The position numbers were made by a program, and so were the translations under genes. The notes beneath the pieces were generated by a model. It was given only the letters and a program-made list of their open reading frames with translations, did no database searches and was not told where the DNA came from. This document shows, in pieces, positions 8,430 to 16,362 of a DNA stretch of 41,281 nucleotides (its first letter is position 1; every line of letters begins with the position of its first letter). Location: positions 1 to 41,281 of the forward strand of contig CAMGEK010000004.1 in the NCBI GenBank assembly GCA_946055105.1, in the 5' to 3' direction. The stretch comes from an uncultured Clostridia bacterium (GTDB taxonomy: Bacteria; Bacillota; Clostridia; Christensenellales; Borkfalkiaceae).

Positions 8430-10943
8430 TCAACGCGCCGCGGAACGTTTTTGATCGCTTTTGCGCGGTTTCAGATAGAGATAACCGCCCGCAATGACGA
8501 CGGCGAGCACGCAGAGCACGACGATCAGGCTGATTCGGAGCGCGTCGGGATTCTGACGGGCGAGCATGTCCGCGGTGATTTCGGCGTAATAGGACGTTCC
8601 GTCTTGTTCAAAACGGGCGAGGTAGGTTTCGCCGTTTTCCGTTATTTCGATTCTCGTGCGTTCAAAGAGACGCACTTCGTCTCCGTTTTCCGCACGGAAC
8701 ACGACGCCTTCCTCATGTTCCGCGAGTTCGGCAAATCGGAACTGCGTTCCCGATTCGATCGGCGGAACGGCGGTCAGATAACTGATCGGCAAGTATCCGC
8801 ACGTTCCCGTTGTACGGTTGCGCACATACGCAAACGTGCATTCGTTTTCGTTTGCGGCGGCGACGGTGGCAAGCAGATCAACCCGGTCTCCTCGCGTAAG
8901 TTCCTCCGAGCGCAAGTCTTCGGAGAGGCACGGAAAGAGATAGAGCGCCGTTCCGTTCGTCAGATAACGCTCTCCGTCCGTCTCCGTCCAATAGTTCTCC
9001 CGTCCGATCTCCGCGATGAAGTTCCGTTCGCGGCGGAAGAGATTGACGGTATAGCGGTGGTCGCTTCCGACGAGCGCCACGACGTGATACTCCGAGGTCT
9101 GCGCCAGCAGGATTCCGCGCATTGCGGTTTGCGTGCGGAAGTAGCGGACGTAGGGGAAATATTCTCCGCTCTCTTTCAAAGCGGAAAGGTCGGTCGTGAC
9201 GCCGATCGCGTTGTCTTCGACCGTGACGAGCGCAAGCGGTTGTTCGGGCGAGAAAATTTCGTCCGTCGCGTTTTCCGTTCCGATCGCGTCCAAGGCGGAA
9301 AAGGTCAAAACGTCCGTCCTTAATATAAAGGTATCGTAGAGAAGCTCGATTTTGTCGTCCTCGAAGCCGAGCGCGAAGTCCTTCGGTTCGGGAAAGGAAT
9401 CGGTGCGGTAAACGCTTCCCGCAACGTTGACCGTTGCGAATAACGTTCCGTTCCGATAGACGCAATTGCCTTTGAGACAATAGAGATTCCCGTTATAATC
9501 GGCTTTCAGAGAGCGAAAGTCCACGGGAAGCGTAACGGAGAGACGCTCTCCCTCCTCGGCGGAGACGAACGTATCGGCGGAATACCCGATCACGGAGCCG
9601 TCCTCGCCCGCAACGTAGAGCGTGTTGAATACGTCGCAGGTCAGCGCCTTCGGGACGAAAGAGGAAACGTTGCGGTATTTTTCCCGTTTCACCGTTCCGT
9701 CTGCGGAGACGGAGCCGTAGTCGTTCGCCGTCGTAACGTAATAAACGGCGCCGTACGAACATGCGACGCCCGCAAGAGAGCGTTCCGTCAGCTTCGTTTC
9801 AAACGTCTTGTCGCCGTCCTTCCGATAGACGGAAAGCCGCGCCGTATCGCGATCGGCTACGGCGATATAGTCTCCGTCTGTTGCAACGAGCATCTGCGCA
9901 TATGCGCAATCGATGACCGAAAAACGGTCTGCCGAGCGATCGTAGACGGAGACGCGGGCGTTTCCCTCGTCGGCAACGACGGTCAGATCGCCCGCCCGCG
10001 CGATGCGCGAAGCGTCAGAAAGCCGCGTTGCGGAAGAAGAACCGCCGCAGATTTCATAGCCGTTATAGACGGCGCCCGTCGCGGAGACCGTCACGCCGAG
10101 CACGGAATCGTCTTTTACGCAGTACAGGTTGCCTTCGTACTGCGTCAGCGCGGAAAAATTCCCCTCTAAAAGGCGCACGGCGTTCCCGTTTCCGTCCGAG
10201 CGGTACAAGCCGCCGCCCGTGCCCGAAGTCGTATAATACAGAGCACCCCGATACGCGCAAAGCGCGGTCAGATTGTCCGCTTCGGACGGACGGTCGGTCA
10301 GAAACCGGTTGTTGATCTGAACCGAACCGTTTTCGTCGACGGTGTAAGAATAATACGTCGAACCGCCCGCGCAGAGCAACGCGCCGTCGGCATAGGCGAG
10401 GTGCGGAACGCCGATCGGGCGCTCCTGTTCGAGCACGACGGAAGTCGAATCGCTCAGCGAAAACCGCGTGATCTTCGTGTTGTAATTGGATACGGCGGCA
10501 TAGTACAGCGCATCGCCTTCGATCAGGAAATTGGAAGCGGGAAACGCCTGCCGCACGGCGACGGGAGCGGTATTCAGATCGGAAAGGATATACAGAAGGG
10601 TATCTTCGTCCGAAAAATACAGCGTGCCGTTCTCCGTAAACTGAATTTTTGCGATCGTCGCCGTGTGCGCGTAACGCCGATAGACGCGTTCGCTCCTGTC
10701 GTACAGATACAGGGAAGTTCCGTCCGCAATCGCGACGTAACGGTCGCAGAACGCGACGTCCTTCGGAGCTTCGAGCGGCAGATATTGTTCGTACTCGGAC
10801 GGAAGAAAGAGTTCCGCGTTTTCCGTCGTGATCTCCGTCGCCGCGTCCCGTCCTTCTTCGGCGCGGGCGACCGTCGTAAATCCGACGCCCGTTCCCGCGA
10901 CAAACGCCGTTATCATCATCAAACTGAGCAACTTTCCTTTCAT
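8430..10943 (-). CDS. Secreted, membrane-anchored beta-propeller protein with SH3-like C-terminal part
   Basis: 837 residues, family not identified. A signal peptide (MKGK, hydrophobic run, VARA cleavage site) is followed by about 550 residues of short repeated strands (YVAIADGTSLYLYDRS, YIAVADRDTARLSVYRK, TLYVAGEDGSVIGYS) typical of an NHL/WD-like beta-propeller. Around residues 640-750 there is an SH3-like part (CGYLPISYLTAV). Near the C-terminus a single hydrophobic helix (ISLIVVLCVLAVVIAGGYLYL) precedes a basic tail, so the bulk should lie outside the membrane. The -10 box ends 6 nt before the ATG. The smaller gene at 11627-12331 has the same end architecture. The function is unknown; a surface or sensor role is possible. 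Confidence 0.85.
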   Translation of the reverse strand: MKGKLLSLMMITAFVAGTGVGFTTVARAEEGRDAATEITTENAELFLPSEYEQYLPLEAPKDVAFCDRYVAIADGTSLYLYDRSERVYRRYAHTATIAKIQFTENGTLYFSDEDTLLYILSDLNTAPVAVRQAFPASNFLIEGDALYYAAVSNYNTKITRFSLSDSTSVVLEQERPIGVPHLAYADGALLCAGGSTYYSYTVDENGSVQINNRFLTDRPSEADNLTALCAYRGALYYTTSGTGGGLYRSDGNGNAVRLLEGNFSALTQYEGNLYCVKDDSVLGVTVSATGAVYNGYEICGGSSSATRLSDASRIARAGDLTVVADEGNARVSVYDRSADRFSVIDCAYAQMLVATDGDYIAVADRDTARLSVYRKDGDKTFETKLTERSLAGVACSYGAVYYVTTANDYGSVSADGTVKREKYRNVSSFVPKALTCDVFNTLYVAGEDGSVIGYSADTFVSAEEGERLSVTLPVDFRSLKADYNGNLYCLKGNCVYRNGTLFATVNVAGSVYRTDSFPEPKDFALGFEDDKIELLYDTFILRTDVLTFSALDAIGTENATDEIFSPEQPLALVTVEDNAIGVTTDLSALKESGEYFPYVRYFRTQTAMRGILLAQTSEYHVVALVGSDHRYTVNLFRRERNFIAEIGRENYWTETDGERYLTNGTALYLFPCLSEDLRSEELTRGDRVDLLATVAAANENECTFAYVRNRTTGTCGYLPISYLTAVPPIESGTQFRFAELAEHEEGVVFRAENGDEVRLFERTRIEITENGETYLARFEQDGTSYYAEITADMLARQNPDALRISLIVVLCVLAVVIAGGYLYLKPRKSDQKRSAAR

Positions 10944-10949
10944 GACTCC

Positions 10950-10978
10950 ATTATATCACGGGATCGGGAAATTGACAA
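10950..10978 (-). promoter_or_regulatory. Sigma-A promoter for the beta-propeller gene, leaderless
   Basis: On the minus strand: TTGTCA, 17-nt spacer, TATAAT, then GGAGTC and the ATG. The predicted start point falls on or next to the ATG. Confidence 0.85.
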
Positions 10979-11029
10979 GCGGGAGTCCGAGAAAAAATTT
11001 TTTAAGTTTTTTGACATATTGGCATACGT

Positions 11030-11058
11030 TTGTCAGGTATTTTATGTTATGATATAAG
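11030..11058 (+). promoter_or_regulatory. Sigma-A promoter for the sigma-like regulator
   Basis: TTGTCA, 17-nt spacer and TATAAG with an extended TGa. A second -35-like TTGACA is at 11011. Leader of about 55 nt with a GGAGAGG ribosome site before 11118. Confidence 0.75.
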
Positions 11059-11117
11059 CACAAACAAATGTTTAGTTTTTTTCGGATTGCCCGCGAACGC
11101 GGGAGAGCGGAGAGGTT

Positions 11118-11807
11118 ATGTCGGAATACGATTACGTAAAAGTACTTTTATACGCCTATCCTCAATTACCGGCTTTTGCAGAAGCGATCGGCGTGAGCGT
11201 AGAGAACCGGGCGGCTCTGTCTTTTCGGTCTGTGAAGGATACGCTTTCGATTGCGGAGGAGCTTGCGACGGAGTTAGGACGGAAGGCGCGGCTTATGAAC
11301 GTATGCGAGAAATTGGATCGGATTCTGTTACGGTTGACGGAAGAGGAGGCGTTCTTGCTCGAATACAAATATTTCCGTCGGAAACGGCAGTTGCGGGAAA
11401 AGTTTTCCGAATGGGCGTTCGATTGTTCGGAGCGCAGTTATTATCGGAAACAAACCGCGCTGTTGCGAAAAATCGCCGCGCGTCTGATTGCGTGCGGCGA
11501 AACGGAAGAGCGGTTTTTGGAGGAGTTTTCCGACTGCGCGCCCCTCATGCGGCTCTATCGCGCGTTGAAGGCGGGCAAGGAGCGGACGTTCGTTGCGAAA
11601 CGCGAGAAGAGCGCGCTCTCGTTCGGTCAGAAGTCGGAAGGATCTTCCCGCGGCGGCGTCGGAGATTTCTTTCCGCGAAGGACGAAGACGGCGATCGCGA
11701 CGACGGACGCGCAGGCAAGACAGATGAGAAAGATGCGCACGCCGGACAGCGATTGTCGCGCGGATTCGTTTTCGGAATCCGCCGCGCCCGAAGCGGGAAC
11801 GAGATAG
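11118..11807 (+). CDS. Sigma-70 region-4-like regulator at the head of the phage-like module
   Basis: The ORF is 229 residues. The central segment LTEEEAFLLEYKYFRRKRQL, followed by FDCSERSYYRKQTALLRKIA, resembles sigma region 4 or ArpU/RinA-type phage late regulators: acidic start, helix-turn-helix with an S-x-R-SYYR recognition helix, then a leucine-rich helix. About 155-170 residues look like a normal protein. The last 58 codons overlap the opposite-strand gene 11627-12331 and read as its antisense, so the native C-terminus may have been lost. Its position just before the terminase suggests control of capsid genes. Family assignment is tentative. Confidence 0.6.
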   Translation: MSEYDYVKVLLYAYPQLPAFAEAIGVSVENRAALSFRSVKDTLSIAEELATELGRKARLMNVCEKLDRILLRLTEEEAFLLEYKYFRRKRQLREKFSEWAFDCSERSYYRKQTALLRKIAARLIACGETEERFLEEFSDCAPLMRLYRALKAGKERTFVAKREKSALSFGQKSEGSSRGGVGDFFPRRTKTAIATTDAQARQMRKMRTPDSDCRADSFSESAAPEAGTR

Positions 11808-12331
11808 TCGGTATTGAGATCGTATTCGATCTCTTCCGTCACGGGGATATAACCGAATTTTCCGTCTCCGTACACATAGCAATATTGCGCGCTTCCCACG
11901 GTAAACGTGCCGTAAAACAGGTAGGTGACGTCGACGCTTTGCAGGAATTGATCGGAGAGCGCGGGAGAGGAATTCGGAAGCGTATACGTCACGGTGATTT
12001 CCCGTTTGAGATAGGGGCGACGGGGGATAAAATCCACGAACGTGAGCTCGGCTTTTTTGCAATACCCCGCGATCTTGCGATAGGGCGCAAGCTCCTCCTG
12101 GTATTCCACGCAACAGAAGGGATCTCCGAGCGCGGTGATTTTCACGTAATAGGTATAGGGAATCGCAAACAGTCCCGCGTTGTCGTTGGGTTCGGTATAG
12201 AGATATACGTTTTTCGCGTCGGCGACGGCGTAGAGTTCGCTCTCTTCCGCCCGTGCCGCAAGCGCGCGGACGGGCGCCGGAAAGGCGAGGAGCGCGGCGA
12301 CGGCGAGAAACAATGCGCATAATCGTTTCAT
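11627..12331 (-). CDS. Secreted SH3-like protein with C-terminal membrane anchor
   Basis: 234 residues, unidentified family. A signal peptide ending ARAEE is followed by short strand segments (KNVYLYTEPND, YYVKITALGDPFCCVEY, AGYCKKAELTFVD, FGYIPVTEEIEYD) of the kind seen in bacterial SH3 domains, then a Ser/Glu-rich linker and one hydrophobic helix (VRIFLICLACASVVAIAVFVL) with a basic tail. The layout is the same as the C-terminal third of the 837-residue protein, and both signal peptides end in ARAEE, so the two may be paralogues. The gene lies opposite in strand within a phage-like module. Its -10 box ends 7 nt before the ATG. Confidence 0.8.
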   Translation of the reverse strand: MKRLCALFLAVAALLAFPAPVRALAARAEESELYAVADAKNVYLYTEPNDNAGLFAIPYTYYVKITALGDPFCCVEYQEELAPYRKIAGYCKKAELTFVDFIPRRPYLKREITVTYTLPNSSPALSDQFLQSVDVTYLFYGTFTVGSAQYCYVYGDGKFGYIPVTEEIEYDLNTDYLVPASGAADSENESARQSLSGVRIFLICLACASVVAIAVFVLRGKKSPTPPREDPSDF

Positions 12332-12338
12332 AACCGCG

Positions 12339-12367
12339 ATTATACCGCCGACGACGGCGCGTGAAAG
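12339..12367 (-). promoter_or_regulatory. Promoter of the SH3-like gene, likely leaderless
   Basis: On minus: CTTTCA (weak -35), 17-nt spacer, TATAAT, then 7 nt and the ATG. The spacer contains CGTCGTCGGCGG. Confidence 0.65.
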
Positions 12368-12384
12368 AATAAATTTTATCGGAT

Positions 12385-13818
12385 ATGGTCGAAATTATAG
12401 AAAAAATCAAGGCGATCGAGGCGGAACAGCGCAGGCGCGCGGGCAACGACGCGCTCGCACGCTATAATACGGGACGGAAAAAGCACCGCAAACAGCTCGC
12501 GTTCCACCGCTGTCGGAAACGCAATCGGTGGGTGTTCGGCGGAAACCGATCGGGAAAAACGGAATGCGGCGCCGTGGAGGCGGTCTATCTGGCGCGCGGC
12601 GTGCATCCCTATCGGAAGAATCGGAAAAACGCGTTCGGTTGGGTGGTTTCGCTCACGGCGCAGGTTCAGCGCGACGTCGCGCAGAAGAAAATTTTACACT
12701 ATCTCCGTCCGGACTGGATCGAGGACGTCGTGATGACAAGCGGAAGAAAAGACCGTCCCGAAGCGGGCGTCATCGACCAGATTTTTATCAAAAACGTGTT
12801 CGGAGGGACTTCCGTCATCGGGTTCAAGAGCTGCGATCAGGGCAGAGAGCGTTTTCAGGGCAGTTCGCTCGATTTCGTCTGGTTCGACGAGGAACCGCCC
12901 AAAGAGATTTACGAGGAATGTCTGATGCGCGTTGCGGACAGGCGCGGGGACGTGTTCGGTACGATGACGCCTCTGAAAGGGTTGACCTTCGTCTACGAGG
13001 AGATCTATCTCAACCGAAGAAACAATCCCGAAATCTGGTACGAATTTATGGAATGGGCGGACAATCCCTATCTTTCCAAAAAGGAGATCGCCCTGCTCGA
13101 AGCGACGTTGGACGAAACGACGCTGCAATCGAGAAAGCTCGGTCGGTTTTGTACGCGGGAGGGGCTCGTCTATCCCGAATTCGACGAAAGCGTGCACGTC
13201 GTCGAACCCTTCCCCGTTCCCGCCGAATGGCAGGACGAAATCTCGATCGATCCCGGCTTGCATAATCCGCTCTCGGCGCATTGGTACGCGGTGGATTACG
13301 ACGGGAACGTTTACGTCGTGGCGGAGCATTATTGCGCGGGACGGGACGTGGATTATCACGCGCGGGAACTATATCGGATCAGCGAGGCGATCGGCTGGAA
13401 GCGCGATTCCGCGGGGCGGCTCTCCGCGCTCATCGACAGCGCGGCGGGACAGCGGACGCTCGCCGCTTCCAAGAGCGTGTCCGAGCTGTTCTACGAGCGG
13501 GGGATTCTCGTCAATCCGCGCGTCAACAAGGAACTGTTCGGCGGGATCGCACGCGTGAAAAGTTATCTGAACCCCAAAAACGGTCTGCCGAATTTATATA
13601 TATTTTCCTGCTGTACGAATATGATACGGGAAATCAAGGGGTATTTCTGGGGGAGCGGGGAGAGCCCCGAAAAACGGGACGATCATGCGATGGACGAATT
13701 GCGGTATTATCTGATGAGCAAGCCGTCGCACACCGCGCCGCCGACGGAAAAAAGCGCGGTCGCCCGCGATAAAGAGCGGCGCATGCGAAAACTTGCAAGG
13801 AGGAATCATGGAAGATGA
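12385..13818 (+). CDS. terL: Phage terminase large subunit (ATPase and nuclease)
   Basis: 477 residues. It would translocate DNA into the procapsid and cut it. Walker A is GGNRSGKTE at residues 52-60, Walker B is DFVWFDEE at about 163-170, followed by a GTMTPLKG coupling segment. The nuclease half shows SIDPGLHNP and DDHAMDELRY, with acidic residues in RNase H-like positions. Both halves appear intact, so there is no sign of decay. No clear ribosome site or promoter precedes the ATG, which is 53 nt from the divergent SH3-like gene. The stop overlaps the next gene by 11 nt. Confidence 0.93.
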   Translation: MVEIIEKIKAIEAEQRRRAGNDALARYNTGRKKHRKQLAFHRCRKRNRWVFGGNRSGKTECGAVEAVYLARGVHPYRKNRKNAFGWVVSLTAQVQRDVAQKKILHYLRPDWIEDVVMTSGRKDRPEAGVIDQIFIKNVFGGTSVIGFKSCDQGRERFQGSSLDFVWFDEEPPKEIYEECLMRVADRRGDVFGTMTPLKGLTFVYEEIYLNRRNNPEIWYEFMEWADNPYLSKKEIALLEATLDETTLQSRKLGRFCTREGLVYPEFDESVHVVEPFPVPAEWQDEISIDPGLHNPLSAHWYAVDYDGNVYVVAEHYCAGRDVDYHARELYRISEAIGWKRDSAGRLSALIDSAAGQRTLAASKSVSELFYERGILVNPRVNKELFGGIARVKSYLNPKNGLPNLYIFSCCTNMIREIKGYFWGSGESPEKRDDHAMDELRYYLMSKPSHTAPPTEKSAVARDKERRMRKLARRNHGR

Positions 13819-14065
13819 ACGCGTAAAACGGGCGCTCGAAAAGGTGGCGCTTGGCTATTCGCTCGAAGAGGTTACGGAAGAGTACGGCGTGGAGGACGGG
13901 GAACTGAAACTTCTCAAACGCCGCGAAATCAAAAAGGAAATTCCGCCCGATCTGAAAGCGGTCAAACTGCTTCTCGAAGAGAAGGATTACGCCGCGATGT
14001 CGGACGAGGAGCTTGAATCGGAAAAGCGGCGGTTATTGTCGCTGTTAAAGGAGGAAGAAACATGA
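13808..14065 (+). CDS. Small helix-turn-helix protein, possible small terminase subunit
   Basis: 85 residues, charged and helical. The segment GYSLEEVTEEYGVEDGELKLL reads as a helix-turn-helix; the rest is a Lys/Glu-rich helix. AAGGAGG lies 4 nt before the ATG at 13808, which is preferred to the 13793 ATG of the ORF track. It sits between large terminase and portal and overlaps both (the portal start shares ATGA). A DNA-recognising small terminase is possible although it would follow, not precede, terL, and it is shorter than usual. No family was recognised with confidence. Confidence 0.75.
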   Translation: MEDERVKRALEKVALGYSLEEVTEEYGVEDGELKLLKRREIKKEIPPDLKAVKLLLEEKDYAAMSDEELESEKRRLLSLLKEEET

Positions 14066-15924
14066 AACTTGACGAAACGCAGAGGGAGGAGCGGCGCGTA
14101 AAGGCGCTCGTCTCCGAAATCAGGGAAGATTTTGCCGCGCGACAGGCGGCGCGGCGGTCGCTGGAACGGGGTTGGCAGTTGAATATCAACTTCGTCAACG
14201 GCAATCAGTATTGCGACATTTCGCCCGCGGGCGATCTCGAAGAAGAAGATCCCGCGTTCTATTGGCAGGCGCGTCGGGTTTTCAACCATATCGCGCCCAC
14301 CATCGATACGCGGCTTGCCCGTCTTTCAAAAGTGCGCCCGACGCTCGGCGTCCGCGCGTTTTCCGATTCCGAAGCCGACGTGAAAACGGCGCGTCTGTGT
14401 TCCAATATTCTGAAATCGGTCAAAAACAGGATCGATCTCGATCGCGTCATTTCCGAAGCGACGCTCTGGTCGGAAACGTGCGGAACGGCGTTTTATAAGG
14501 TCGTCTGGAATTACGACGACGGCATGGTGATCGGAACGGACGAGACGGGGCGCGTCTTGCGCGAAGGAGACGCGAACGTCATCGCGCTCTCTCCGTTTGA
14601 AATTTATCCCGACCGCCTGACCGCAGGGAGCATGTCCGAAGTGAAAAGCATCATTCATGCGAAGGCGCTACCCGTGTCCGAGATCGGGGAAAAGTTCGGC
14701 GTATCCCTTCCGGGCAGACGGATCGACGATTTTTCGCTCGCGCCTTATTCTTCGGCGGGGGGCTGGAAACGGCCTGCGGACGGCTGCGACGCCCCCGTGC
14801 TCGAAGATCATGAGATTTTAATCGAACGGTATACCCGTCCGGACGGGACGAACCCCGAAGGACGGTTGGAGATAGTTGCCGGGGACAGACTTCTGTACGA
14901 GGGAGCGCTTCCCTATCGGAACGGAGACAGGGGAGAACGCGCGTTGCCCTTTATCCGTCAGACTTCGATTCCGCTTCCGGGCGCCTTTTTCGGCACTTCG
15001 GTCGTGGACAGAATGATTCCCCTGCAACGGGCGTACAATGCGGTCAGAAACCGCAAACACGAATTTCTCAACCGACTGTCGATGGGAGTCATCGCGGTCG
15101 AGGACGGCTCCGTGGACGCGGACGAGCTGGCGGAAGAGGGCTTATATCCGGGAAAGGTTCTCGTCTACCGGCAGGGTTCGCCGACGCCGAGTTTCCTCGA
15201 CTGCGGGAAATTGCCGTCCGAGTTTGCCGAGGAGGAAGAGCGGATTTCAAACGAGTTCATTCTCGTATCGGGAATGAGCGAAATTTCCAGAAATTCCGCG
15301 AATCCCACACATGTGACCTCGGCGGTCGGATTGCAGCTCCTCATCGATCAGGACACCAACCGTATGAAAATGAGCGTGGAAAGCGTGGATCGGGCGGTAA
15401 AGGAAGCAGGCAAACAGATTCTTCACCTTTATAAACAGTTCGCCTCCGCAAAACGCGTTCTCCGCATGACGGGTACGGGCGGGCATACCGAGCTGTTTTA
15501 CTTCGACGCGAGCGATATTTCCGCAGACGACGTGCAGTTCGACACGGAATACGACCGTACGCCCGAACAGTTGCGCGAGGAGATGCTCAATCTGCTCAAC
15601 CTCGGGCTGTTGAAGGATGAAAACGGCAAACTTTCGGACGATACGAGAAACAAACTGCTCGAAGCGCTCGGGTACGGATCGTTTGAAAACGCGAGGGATA
15701 TTTCCCGACTTCACGTCAAAAAGGCGGAGCGGGAAAACGTCCTTCTGGCGCAGCGCGACGTGGAGGCGGCGACGTACGACGATCACGAACTTCACGTTAC
15801 GGAACATACGCGCGCCCTGCTTTCCGGCGGGGAAGATACGGAGGCGACGCGGGAGCGGATTATGCGCCATCTCGAAAGTCACCGTCGCCTGATGGGAGGG
15901 ACCTATGCAAGAGGAGAACATTGA
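14062..15924 (+). CDS. Phage portal protein, P22-like
   Basis: 620 residues, in the size range of P22-type portals. These form the dodecameric ring through which DNA enters and leaves the capsid. The N-terminal helix is followed by FVNGNQYCDISPAG and RRVFNHIAPTIDTRLARL; the middle has FGTSVVDRMIPLQRAYNAVRN and a helical stretch rich in charged residues, and the C-terminal part is long and helical. It starts in an ATGA overlap with the upstream gene and overlaps the scaffold gene by 20 nt, indicating tight translational coupling. No interruption is seen. Confidence 0.88.
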   Translation: MKLDETQREERRVKALVSEIREDFAARQAARRSLERGWQLNINFVNGNQYCDISPAGDLEEEDPAFYWQARRVFNHIAPTIDTRLARLSKVRPTLGVRAFSDSEADVKTARLCSNILKSVKNRIDLDRVISEATLWSETCGTAFYKVVWNYDDGMVIGTDETGRVLREGDANVIALSPFEIYPDRLTAGSMSEVKSIIHAKALPVSEIGEKFGVSLPGRRIDDFSLAPYSSAGGWKRPADGCDAPVLEDHEILIERYTRPDGTNPEGRLEIVAGDRLLYEGALPYRNGDRGERALPFIRQTSIPLPGAFFGTSVVDRMIPLQRAYNAVRNRKHEFLNRLSMGVIAVEDGSVDADELAEEGLYPGKVLVYRQGSPTPSFLDCGKLPSEFAEEEERISNEFILVSGMSEISRNSANPTHVTSAVGLQLLIDQDTNRMKMSVESVDRAVKEAGKQILHLYKQFASAKRVLRMTGTGGHTELFYFDASDISADDVQFDTEYDRTPEQLREEMLNLLNLGLLKDENGKLSDDTRNKLLEALGYGSFENARDISRLHVKKAERENVLLAQRDVEAATYDDHELHVTEHTRALLSGGEDTEATRERIMRHLESHRRLMGGTYARGEH

Positions 15925-16348
15925 AAGGGCTTCCGGAGAGGAAGAGCGTTCCGCGGAGGCGGAGAAAAAAGAGGCTCCGTTCGCTCTCGGGAAATTCGCG
16001 AGCGTCGATGCCCTCGTACACGCCTACGAGGAGTTGGAGTCGGAATTTACCCGTCGCAGTCAGAGACTGAAACGCCTCGAAGAGGAGAACAAAGCTCTCG
16101 CGGCAAAAAACGAAGGCGGCGAGGGAAATTCTGCCGCGGCGTGGACGGAAAGCGATTCGCTTTACCGTGCGGTCAACGAAAACGAAGGGGTGCGCGCCCG
16201 CGTGCTGAGCGATTATATCGCTTCGCTCAAAGGCGTGCCTCTGATGACGGAAGGCGGCGTCGGCGTAACCGCGCCTCCGCCCAAAGCAAAAACGATTGCG
16301 GACGCGGGGCGCATGGCGCTCGGATATTTCCGCGATCGGAATCATTGA
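15905..16348 (+). CDS. Putative capsid scaffolding protein
   Basis: 147 residues, very acidic at the N-terminus, with a coiled-coil-like middle (RSQRLKRLEEENKALAAKN) and a basic end. No enzymatic motif. Its position between portal and major capsid protein, small size and helical charged make-up are those of phage scaffolds. A GGGAGG site lies inside the portal gene ahead of the ATG. The call rests on context and composition, not on homology. Confidence 0.7.
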   Translation: MQEENIERASGEEERSAEAEKKEAPFALGKFASVDALVHAYEELESEFTRRSQRLKRLEEENKALAAKNEGGEGNSAAAWTESDSLYRAVNENEGVRARVLSDYIASLKGVPLMTEGGVGVTAPPPKAKTIADAGRMALGYFRDRNH

Positions 16349-16362
16349 AAAGGAGTTAATTT

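Noticed and set aside
11030-12322. 430-residue plus-strand ORF through the regulator and SH3-like genes
   Set aside because: It reads both real genes out of frame; Arg-rich and without motifs.
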